Shown here piece after piece: positions 8,007 to 14,305 of a stretch of 32,792 nt of DNA. How positions within the stretch are numbered: position 1 is the first letter of the stretch; each line of letters starts with the position of its first letter. Source of the DNA: Proteus vulgaris (GTDB lineage Bacteria > Pseudomonadota > Gammaproteobacteria > Enterobacterales > Enterobacteriaceae); the NCBI RefSeq assembly GCF_016239305.1, contig NZ_JAEHOQ010000032.1, positions 1 to 32,792 on the forward strand. The letters run 5' to 3'. A model generated the notes under the pieces. It ran no database searches and was not told where the DNA came from. It was given only the letters and a program-made list of their open reading frames with translations. The position numbers were made by a program, and so were the translations under genes.

Positions 8007-8041
8007 TTGAACTTATCGTTCATTATGTTGAACGATTCGTT
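8007..8041. promoter_or_regulatory. Candidate operator between azlC and its regulator
   Basis: The short divergent spacer carries three alternating half sites: TTGAAC (8007-8012), GTTCAT (8018-8023), TTGAAC (8028-8033), plus the 11-base palindrome AACGATTCGTT (8031-8041). Such clustered symmetry between a regulator and its likely target suggests the regulator's own binding site. The binding protein is inferred from position. Confidence 0.45.
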
Positions 8042-8072
8042 TTTTTGCAAGATGATTTTAAGGGAAGCTATG

Positions 8073-8633
8073 ATGTCATCGCCTTGTGCGCCTATTGAAA
8101 TTATTTCTCAGGCCCTAGCCCGAGAGAGAAAAAAAGCGGGCCTTTCGCTTGCTGAAATTGCAAGACGAGCAGGTGTTGCAAAATCCACATTATCTCAATT
8201 AGAAGCAGGCCAAGGAAACCCAAGTATTGAAACACTCTGGGCGATTTGTGTTGCATTAAATATTCCATTTTCTCAACTTATTTCAGCACCACAATCTGAA
8301 GTTAAAGTTATTCGCAAAGGTGATGGTTTTAAAATTAGTGCAGAAAAAGCGTATTATCATGCTTTTTTACTTTCATCCTGTCCTATAGGGGCAAAACGCG
8401 ATATATATACCGTAATTGCTCAACCGGGAAAAGACAGAGTGTCAGATCCTCACAGTAAAAATGTAACTGAGCATATTATTATTATTAGTGGTAGTGCGAT
8501 GGTGGGAACGCTAGATAATCAACAAGAATTGCAACCCGGTGATTATATTTGCTATCCCGGTGATGTTACTCACGTATTACGGGCTTTAGAGCCAGATACA
8601 ACCGCTGTGATGATTATTGAACATCATAATTAA
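8073..8633 (+). CDS. XRE family regulator with C-terminal cupin domain
   Basis: A 186-residue regulator. A Cro/XRE helix-turn-helix occupies about residues 10-64 (LARERKKAGLSLAEIARRAG, AKSTLSQLEAGQGNPSIETL) and a cupin effector domain about 105-183 (VTEHIIIISGSAMVGTL, LQPGDYICYPGDVTHVL). The class often controls divergent amino acid or polyamine genes; here the neighbour is azlCD, so it probably controls the exporter. The start at 8073 has AGGGA seven bases upstream. The ATG at 8070 is equally in frame but too close, and the longer reading from 7983 has no ribosome site and would overlap azlC. Confidence 0.88.
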   Translation: MSSPCAPIEIISQALARERKKAGLSLAEIARRAGVAKSTLSQLEAGQGNPSIETLWAICVALNIPFSQLISAPQSEVKVIRKGDGFKISAEKAYYHAFLLSSCPIGAKRDIYTVIAQPGKDRVSDPHSKNVTEHIIIISGSAMVGTLDNQQELQPGDYICYPGDVTHVLRALEPDTTAVMIIEHHN

Positions 8634-8647
8634 TACAATAAATGATA

Positions 8648-8700
8648 AATTTACCGCACTGTTATCTTGCAATAGAAATCTAAAAACAGTGCGATAAATT
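8648..8700 (+). terminator. Bidirectional terminator, regulator / aminotransferase
   Basis: Arms 8648-8663 and 8685-8700 pair at 15 of 16 positions around a 21-base loop, between two convergent genes (stop codons at 8633 and 8726). The loop is longer than usual and T tails are modest, so it may act partly as an mRNA-stabilising hairpin. Confidence 0.7.
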
Positions 8701-8725
8701 TTATGAAGCATATCTGTCTATTCAA

Positions 8726-9580
8726 TTATTTTTTAAGTGCTTTATCAAGATAGATCTCACGTAGACGTTGAGATAAATGTCCAACTTTCCCCTGATTTAT
8801 CTCTTCATTATCGATTGAAATTACGGGCCAAATTAACGTAGTAGCCGAGCTAATAAAAGCTTCTTTTGCTTTTTTAGCTTCATCAAGCGTAAATAAACGT
8901 TCAATAACTTTAAGCCCTTCTTCTTGCGCTAATTGAATAATTGCTTGGCGCGTAATACCAGGTAAAATATCCTGACTCAGAGGTCGTGTAATAATTTCAT
9001 TATCATGATTTACAATAAAAAAGTTACTTGAACTACCTTCTGTTATATAACCATCTTTTATTAAAATAGCATCATCAGCACCTTGTTGATGAGCATAATG
9101 TTTCGCTAAACACGCGGCTAATAATGCAACGGTTTTAATATCACAACGTTGCCAGCGAATATCGTTAACACTGACTACCGAAATACCTTTTTTGGCATTG
9201 GGATGATTAATTACTGTGGAGTGCTGAACAAAGGCAACAATAGTGGAAGGAATAGATGAAGATGGAAAATCAAAAAAGCGAGATGAATCAGTACCTCGGG
9301 TTATTTGTAAATAAATAAGCCCTTCATAAAGATGGTTACTTTCAATAAGTTGCTGATGAATATCGATTAATTGTGATTTCGTGATAGGAAGAGATAATCC
9401 TAATTCTTTGCATGAACGTTGTAAACGTTGGAAATGCCCGTCAAAGTCAATGAGTTGACTATCAATAACTGCGGTAACTTCATAAACCGCGTCTGCAAAT
9501 AAAAAACCACGGTCAAAAACAGATATTTTAGCCTGCTCTCTAGGTACAAACTGATTATTTAAATACACAACATCAGACAT
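8726..9580 (-). CDS. Fold-type IV PLP aminotransferase, D-amino acid transaminase-like
   Basis: A 284-residue class IV aminotransferase, the family of D-alanine transaminase, branched-chain aminotransferase and aminodeoxychorismate lyase. Overall length and the opening VVYLNNQFVPREQAKISVFDRGFLFADAVYE match D-amino acid transaminases. Lys149 (RCDIKTVALL) should form the Schiff base and Glu181 (YITEGSSSNFF) should hold the PLP pyridine nitrogen. The carboxylate trap of Bacillus D-alanine transaminase (Arg-x-His after TRG) reads R101-F-F here, so the histidine is absent and substrate range is uncertain. A GGAGG ribosome site stands four bases before the ATG. It is probably cytoplasmic and transcribed alone. 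No symbol is given because dat and ilvE-like roles cannot be separated. Confidence 0.85.
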   Translation of the reverse strand: MSDVVYLNNQFVPREQAKISVFDRGFLFADAVYEVTAVIDSQLIDFDGHFQRLQRSCKELGLSLPITKSQLIDIHQQLIESNHLYEGLIYLQITRGTDSSRFFDFPSSSIPSTIVAFVQHSTVINHPNAKKGISVVSVNDIRWQRCDIKTVALLAACLAKHYAHQQGADDAILIKDGYITEGSSSNFFIVNHDNEIITRPLSQDILPGITRQAIIQLAQEEGLKVIERLFTLDEAKKAKEAFISSATTLIWPVISIDNEEINQGKVGHLSQRLREIYLDKALKK

Positions 9581-9651
9581 TTTACCTCCGTTATAACTTT
9601 TATTAACATTTAGTCTTAGCCACTACCTTACTCCTTCAACTTTATATTTCA

Positions 9652-9669
9652 AAGGTGATTTATCACCTT
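9652..9669. promoter_or_regulatory. 18-base palindrome between the aminotransferase and HdeD-like genes
   Basis: AAGGTGATTTATCACCTT is a perfect palindrome about 70 bases upstream of the leftward aminotransferase start and 105 bases upstream of the rightward membrane protein. It is a likely dimeric operator; I cannot assign the protein. Confidence 0.45.
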
Positions 9670-9718
9670 CCCTACCCCATTTTAATTATAGTTTTATTTA
9701 AATAAGTCATGTTATATA

Positions 9719-9736
9719 AGCAAAAATTGCTATAAT
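9719..9736 (+). promoter_or_regulatory. Promoter -10 region of the HdeD-like gene
   Basis: TATAAT at 9731-9736 is a consensus -10, and the transcript would start near 9743, 32 bases before the ATG. The matching -35 is weak, hinting at an activator. The inverted repeat AGCAA-AAA-TTGCT (9719-9731) overlaps the spacer and first base of the -10. Confidence 0.45.
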
Positions 9737-9774
9737 TTAACTTATGTCCTAAATATAAGCATAAAGAGGTTGCT

Positions 9775-10353
9775 ATGTTAGATATTAATAAAAATAATTT
9801 ATCTCAGCTAACAGAGAAACTGGTTAAAAGACAATGTACCTTAATGAATATTATCGCCACATTGGGCTTTATTGCAGGTTTTATCTGTATTATTAACCCT
9901 CTCTCTTCTGGTGTTGTCATCAGTGTATTACTCGGTATCGTTTTCTTTGCCTGCGCAATATCCAGCATTATTGGTGGATTCAATTCTCAAGTCTCTTCAG
10001 GCTGGTCAATGCTCATCACGTTATTAGCTGGTTTTATTTATCTTTTACTTGGCTATATTTTTATTACCGATCCACTAAACGGTATGCTTAGCCTTGCTTT
10101 TTTTATCGGTTTTCTCTTTATTTTTGCAGGGATATTGCGCCTAAATATCGGCTTTAAACAAATCAAAGATAACTTTTATGGCTGGTTTAATATCTTGGTA
10201 GGATTTTTAGATCTCGTTATCGCCTATTTTCTACTTGCGTTTGGGCCTGAAACATCCGTAGCTCTAGTGATGGCATTAATTGGTATACAGCTTATTTTAA
10301 GCTCAGTCACGATTTTATCGATAACCAGTGCAATAAAAAGAATGACTCGCTAA
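9775..10353 (+). CDS. HdeD/DUF308 family membrane protein
   Basis: A 192-residue inner membrane protein with six hydrophobic helices: about 24-43, 48-67, 76-97, 103-122, 133-154 and 160-182. This is the DUF308 pattern of E. coli HdeD, a protein linked to acid resistance at high cell density. It has repeated Gly-rich helices (LLGIVFFACAISSIIGGF, FLFIFAGILRLNIGF). AGAGG lies six bases upstream of the ATG. It is transcribed alone. HdeA and HdeB, the periplasmic chaperones that accompany HdeD in E. coli, are not here, so an acid-stress role is only a family suggestion. Confidence 0.8.
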   Translation: MLDINKNNLSQLTEKLVKRQCTLMNIIATLGFIAGFICIINPLSSGVVISVLLGIVFFACAISSIIGGFNSQVSSGWSMLITLLAGFIYLLLGYIFITDPLNGMLSLAFFIGFLFIFAGILRLNIGFKQIKDNFYGWFNILVGFLDLVIAYFLLAFGPETSVALVMALIGIQLILSSVTILSITSAIKRMTR

Positions 10354-10396
10354 TAGGCTATACGATAATAATATTCTTATTAGTTTTCTCTAAGCA

Positions 10397-10419
10397 AAGA
10401 GCCACATTATGTGGCTCTT
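10397..10419. terminator. Hairpin between convergent genes
   Basis: A perfect stem (10397-10406 and 10410-10419, loop TTA) stands between the HdeD-like stop at 10353 and the leftward stop at 10456. Neither side has a good T run, so it is a likely but imperfect bidirectional terminator. Confidence 0.6.
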
Positions 10420-10455
10420 AAGAAGAAAACAATTCTCTTATATTAAGTGTAAGTA

Positions 10456-12096
10456 TTAAGCACAAGGCAAGCGCAGAGATACCGTATACATATTTTCACC
10501 ACAAAGATAACAATTCCCTGAATTCTCAAATATCATTACTTGGATACCTAATTGCCCCACTTCAATATTCGGTAGTGCATCAGCCAAAATACTTTCTAAT
10601 ACAGGTTCTAGTATTTCAACCATATTTATAGGTTCATTATTTGATGTTATATCATGCAAGAAGTCACCTAAACGGGGATCATCTGCATAAATTTCCAATG
10701 TTGAACGATACACTAACGTTCTTTCACTGCTATTCATTTTAGAATAACCATTAAAAATGATAACCATTTTCTGGATATGCATTTTTGCAACACGGTTTTT
10801 AATTTGTAAGCATAAAGAAGGTACAAGCCTAATATTGACAGAATTAAAGTAACGATCGCAAATTTGTGGAATAGTGACACTAATGCAAGGTTTAGGTGCA
10901 ATATTTTCAATTTGCTTACTACACTCTCCCGTTAAAGAGTTATCAACAATAATACGCTCACGACGAGAAAAACAAATATTATCGAATATATCAACGGTGA
11001 AGAAAGAGATGTAATGGATACCATTTGTTAATGCGTGATTTTCCAATCTAACAGAAACCGCTGATTTATCAGTGCAAGGTAACATTTTTAATTGATCATT
11101 AAAATAAAAACCAACCTGAGTACTTTCACTAATATCTCGTCCTAAAATAAGATTCGCATTTACACAATAATTTTCACTGTGATAACTTAAAATCCCATTT
11201 AATGTTGCTGGTACTTTTGGAGAAGGCAGTTTCTCCGTTGTTAATTCAACATAATAATCTTTTGATTTAATGGGCTTGGTAAGATCGTCACTGTTTTCAT
11301 ATTCAGCATGAAAGATGGCAATTTGTTTTGGCTCACTTTTTTTAAATAGCACTTTAAAATTCGCGATACCATATTTATTTGTTTTGCCAACATTTACCAT
11401 TTCGCCATCTGCGTTATAAATTTCGGGTTCAACGTCAAGTGTACTATTATCAACATCGTAGACTAATTTAACTTCTTTATTTGACGCATCCTCTCCCTCT
11501 TTATCTTGTAAATGCACAACAAAGCTTTTAGGCACACTTTCCCATTTACTTGGCCACTGCATAGATTCAGAACGTATCGTCAGTAAATCATCAAATCGCT
11601 CACAATTAGTCGCTGTGCAATCAGTATTAAGCTCTGCCTTTGAGGGCGTAACACGAATTTGTATCGGCGTTGCGTAATATACTGTATTTTCATCATCTTC
11701 ATCTTTTAGTATCAATTGTAATGACGCCACACCATTACGATTCCCCGTTAAAGAGATCTCTGTTTTACTGTTATCAACTATCGTAATGTAGACATCTTTA
11801 TTATTAGGTAAAATTAAAATTCCTTTTGGACTGGTACGCCATTCCGCCAAACGCAAATTAACCCCTGTTACAACAACCTCATATTTAATAACTCGATTTA
11901 TCTTTACTTCATTATCTACGTCATCAGGCGATGCTTTGATCTGATTAAATTCAATCTTCACATCAGCATCAGCATCAGCATCAGCATCAACATCAGATTG
12001 ATCCTGATCGTTATAGGCAGGTGGTTGAAACGTTAGAGTTTCTTTCTCACCCTGTAATATTTTTTGCAAACGTTCTTCTTTTGTTTCGATATTCAT
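10456..12096 (-). CDS. Large Ig-like, cysteine-containing protein of unknown function
   Basis: A 546-residue protein that I do not recognise. No signal peptide or membrane segment. Residues 1-70 are charged and include an Asp-Ala tract (DVDADADADADV). Two stretches look like bacterial Ig (Big_1, invasin/intimin type) domains: about 72-150 (YEVVVTGVNL, SLTGNRNGVASLQLIL) and about 180-290 (KSFVVHLQDKEGE, NVGKTNKYGIANFKVLF). A third beta-rich segment is about 295-390, followed by a C-terminal region with many cysteines, including CYLCGEN near the end. Ig-like domains are normally extracellular, so the lack of a signal is odd: it may use another export route, start elsewhere, or be cytosolic. It is flanked by gaps with no linked secretion gene. 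Confidence 0.7.
   Translation of the reverse strand: MNIETKEERLQKILQGEKETLTFQPPAYNDQDQSDVDADADADADVKIEFNQIKASPDDVDNEVKINRVIKYEVVVTGVNLRLAEWRTSPKGILILPNNKDVYITIVDNSKTEISLTGNRNGVASLQLILKDEDDENTVYYATPIQIRVTPSKAELNTDCTATNCERFDDLLTIRSESMQWPSKWESVPKSFVVHLQDKEGEDASNKEVKLVYDVDNSTLDVEPEIYNADGEMVNVGKTNKYGIANFKVLFKKSEPKQIAIFHAEYENSDDLTKPIKSKDYYVELTTEKLPSPKVPATLNGILSYHSENYCVNANLILGRDISESTQVGFYFNDQLKMLPCTDKSAVSVRLENHALTNGIHYISFFTVDIFDNICFSRRERIIVDNSLTGECSKQIENIAPKPCISVTIPQICDRYFNSVNIRLVPSLCLQIKNRVAKMHIQKMVIIFNGYSKMNSSERTLVYRSTLEIYADDPRLGDFLHDITSNNEPINMVEILEPVLESILADALPNIEVGQLGIQVMIFENSGNCYLCGENMYTVSLRLPCA
11961..11996 (-). repeat. Hexanucleotide repeat encoding the Asp-Ala tract
   Basis: Six tandem copies of CATCAG (the fifth reads CATCAA) lie inside the Ig-like gene and encode alternating Asp and Ala or Val. 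Because the unit is six bases, copy-number change would alter protein length without breaking the frame. Confidence 0.85.
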
Positions 12097-12343
12097 TGAG
12101 TAATTTCCTTTCTGTTTCCGATTCCATTTTTAGCTTAAAGCAAAAAAATTAAGTGAAAATCACAATAGAAAAAAGTCAACTGAGCATTGTTAACAAACAG
12201 AAACAAAAAAACTTAATAAACAATAAGATAAAAAAGACATCAATAAAACGCCAATGACTGAATAGGTAAAAAACACCCTAATCATAAAAAATAATTTAAA
12301 ATTTAAAATATTTTTGCATAAAGCTATTGACTGTTATGAGAAT
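12097..12343. other. Intergenic stretch upstream of the Ig-like gene
   Basis: AT-rich, with no ORF I can support. It should hold the leftward promoter of the Ig-like gene, but no -35/-10 pair stands out. Confidence 0.35.
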
Positions 12344-12387
12344 GTGATTAAAATCAATCTTAGAAAATATTTGTGACGTGAATCACA
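12344..12387 (+). promoter_or_regulatory. FNR-like and consensus CRP binding sites
   Basis: TGTGA-N6-TCACA at 12372-12387 is a perfect CRP core. Upstream, GTGAT-N4-ATCAA (12344-12357) differs from the FNR consensus (TTGAT-N4-ATCAA) at one base; it can also be read as a CRP site (TGTGA-N6-TCAAT, 12343-12358). The centres are 29 bases apart. They precede a 24-codon ORF and a terminator, so a small transcript under cAMP and possibly oxygen control is likely. Confidence 0.6.
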
Positions 12388-12409
12388 TTTTATTAATAGG
12401 ATACTTAAT

Positions 12410-12484
12410 ATGAAATCAATGACTTCTTTTATTACTCACCTGCACCAAGTTGTTGTACAGTTATCATCAACTCGCTTACTGTAA
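12410..12484 (+). CDS. Putative 24-residue small protein or leader peptide
   Basis: The ORF begins MKSMTSFITHLHQVV and ends VQLSSTRLL. AGGAT lies seven bases before the ATG, a good ribosome site for so short an ORF. A consensus CRP site lies 23 bases upstream and a terminator hairpin 28 bases downstream, so the unit is self-contained. I do not recognise the peptide; it has no Trp or His run of an amino acid attenuator and no clear membrane span. A transcript starting 41.5 bases from the CRP centre would begin inside the ORF (near 12421), so the transcript could instead be a small RNA. Confidence 0.45.
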   Translation: MKSMTSFITHLHQVVVQLSSTRLL

Positions 12485-12512
12485 TTATTTGAATTAATAT
12501 AAAAAATAATTC

Positions 12513-12560
12513 AAAGCCAGAAATAGTCCCTCATCGCAAAAAAGACTATATCTGGCTTTT
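12513..12560 (+). terminator. Terminator of the CRP-linked small transcript
   Basis: A 16-base stem with one mismatch (12513-12528 and 12544-12559) encloses a 15-base loop and ends in TTTT. It closes the small unit well before the mechanosensitive channel gene at 12692. Confidence 0.75.
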
Positions 12561-12691
12561 ATTCAATATATTTTCTTTTTCCTTACCTTATTTATCCGCG
12601 CACCTTTCGTAACAAAAAATTCACCTCCTTGAACTAAGATCTCTTTTCTGTACTCTTAATACACAATACACATTAACTATGAGGATATTTT

Positions 12692-13945
12692 ATGCAGCAG
12701 CAACTGCTTACATGGATACGTCAATTCAATGAAGAATACGCTCAAGTCGCTTCTTTATTACTCGTTTTAGTCATTATTTTTCTTGTTGCCCTTGTTCTTC
12801 ATTTTATTTTACACAAATTAGTTCTACCTCGAATTGCTAGCGCCATCAGTCAATATGACCAAAAGTGGCAAGTTTCATTAGAAATAAACAAACTATTTAG
12901 TCGTTTTGCTTTTTTAATCCAAGGTATCGTTGTTAATATTCAAGCACTTGTTTGGATGGGCTCAGGTAAAACACAAGAAATTCTCACTACCAGCGCCCAA
13001 GCTTGGTGTTTAATTTTCGGCTTATTGATGCTTTTCTCTATTATGGATCTCTGCATGCAGATCATGAGAAATTCATCCTCCTTTGGCCGATTACCATTGA
13101 AAGGCATCTTTCAAAGTTTAAAACTCGCCGCCTCAGTCCTAATAGGGATAATGATTATTTCCCTACTCATTGGGAAATCTCCCCTTATTTTGCTCAGTGG
13201 CTTAGGGGCAATGACGGCAGTATTAATGTTGGTGTTTAAAGATCCCATTATGGGATTGGTGGCTGGTATTCAGTTATCCGCAAACAACATGATAAGCCTA
13301 GGTGATTGGTTAGAAATGCCCAAATATGGCGCTGATGGTGCAGTTATTGATATTAGTTTAACAACCGTTAAAGTCCGTAATTGGGATAACACCGTTACCA
13401 CTATCCCAACTTACTCGCTTATTTCAGATTCATTTAAGAATTGGCAAGCAATGACAAAATCAGGAGGACGTCGTATAAAACGAAGCCTTGCTCTTGATAT
13501 CAATAGCATTCATTTCTTAGATAAAAAGCAACTTGATGATTTAGAAAAAGCCCATTTATTGACTCCTTATATAAAAAATAAGGAAAATGAAATTAATGAA
13601 TTCAATGCAACTTTAGGCAATGAATGTCAAACACCATTAAACCAACGTGGCATGACAAATATTGGAACCTTCCGCGCATATGTTGAAGCTTATTTAAAAA
13701 ATCACCCTAATGTTCATAAGCAAATGACAATTATGGTGAGACAATTAGCACCAACCTCAGATGGACTTCCTATTGAAATCTATGCGTTTACTAACACCAC
13801 TGTCTGGGTACAATATGAGGCAATTCAATCCGATATATTTGATCATATTTTTGCTATTTTGCCCCAATTTGGTTTAAGGGTGCATCAATCTCCAACTGGA
13901 AATGATGTAAGAGCCCTCAGATTTCCTGTAGAGAATAATCAGTAA
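12692..13945 (+). CDS. ybdG: MscS-family mechanosensitive channel YbdG (MscM)
   Basis: A 417-residue ortholog of E. coli YbdG (415 residues), the miniconductance mechanosensitive channel that releases solutes on hypo-osmotic shock. The near-identical core runs from [20 protein letters not shown] through the pore helix [20 protein letters not shown] and the beta domain [19 protein letters not shown] and [19 protein letters not shown]. The C-terminal LVRQLAP-type and [11 protein letters not shown]-type blocks are also present (here [36 protein letters not shown]). There are about five transmembrane helices in the first 185 residues. AGGAT stands seven bases before the ATG. Transcribed alone, with a terminator 24 bases after the stop. 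Confidence 0.95.
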   Translation: MQQQLLTWIRQFNEEYAQVASLLLVLVIIFLVALVLHFILHKLVLPRIASAISQYDQKWQVSLEINKLFSRFAFLIQGIVVNIQALVWMGSGKTQEILTTSAQAWCLIFGLLMLFSIMDLCMQIMRNSSSFGRLPLKGIFQSLKLAASVLIGIMIISLLIGKSPLILLSGLGAMTAVLMLVFKDPIMGLVAGIQLSANNMISLGDWLEMPKYGADGAVIDISLTTVKVRNWDNTVTTIPTYSLISDSFKNWQAMTKSGGRRIKRSLALDINSIHFLDKKQLDDLEKAHLLTPYIKNKENEINEFNATLGNECQTPLNQRGMTNIGTFRAYVEAYLKNHPNVHKQMTIMVRQLAPTSDGLPIEIYAFTNTTVWVQYEAIQSDIFDHIFAILPQFGLRVHQSPTGNDVRALRFPVENNQ

Positions 13946-13968
13946 TAAATCATTTTGTCGAAAATCAG

Positions 13969-13991
13969 AAAGGAGATAAATTCTCCTTTTT
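13969..13991 (+). terminator. Terminator of ybdG
   Basis: An 8-base perfect stem (13969-13976 and 13982-13989) with a 5-base loop ends in a T run. Confidence 0.8.
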
Positions 13992-14072
13992 GGCTTTTTG
14001 TATTAACAATATTTTTAATTTCTTATTTTGTTATCATGTTAACAATCTTGTTTTATTATAGCGTATTAAAAA

Positions 14073-14100
14073 ATCGATATGTTATTTTTTATATATCGAT
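14073..14100 (+). promoter_or_regulatory. ModE-type molybdate-responsive site upstream of dmsA
   Basis: ATCGATATGTT, six bases, then TATATATCGAT. The right half matches the ModE half-site TATATANCGAT fully and the left half matches ATCGNTATATA at 8 of 11, with the canonical six-base spacing. ModE-Mo enhances dmsA in E. coli, which is a molybdoenzyme gene, so the position makes sense. The consensus is quoted from memory. Confidence 0.5.
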
Positions 14101-14134
14101 TAATTGTTAAATCCTATTTATTTGATATTTCATT

Positions 14135-14150
14135 TACCACTAAAGTGGTA
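14135..14150 (+). promoter_or_regulatory. NarL/NarP 7-2-7 site upstream of dmsA
   Basis: TACCACT, two bases, AGTGGTA: a perfect inverted pair of TACYNMT heptamers with 2-base spacing, the arrangement preferred by both NarL and NarP. It lies about 125 bases upstream of the predicted transcript start. Nitrate repression of DMSO reductase operons by phospho-NarL is established in E. coli; a role here is inference. Confidence 0.6.
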
Positions 14151-14218
14151 TTTATCAAAAAATGTAACCATTTGTTTAATAATTATTTTTTTAGATAACG
14201 TTATTAACATTTTTTATA

Positions 14219-14260
14219 TTGATATAAATCATTATAGGTAGAAGGGTTATAACTTAACAT
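14219..14260 (+). promoter_or_regulatory. FNR-dependent promoter of dmsABC
   Basis: TTGAT-ATAA-ATCAT (14219-14232) is one base off the FNR consensus. Counting 41.5 bases from its centre puts the transcript start near 14267, and TAACAT (14255-14260) then falls exactly in the -10 position. This is a textbook class II FNR promoter and predicts anaerobic induction. Confidence 0.7.
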
Positions 14261-14305
14261 ATATATACAACTTTACTTGTTGTGAAAAATGTTAGGGTAA
14301 TGTCA

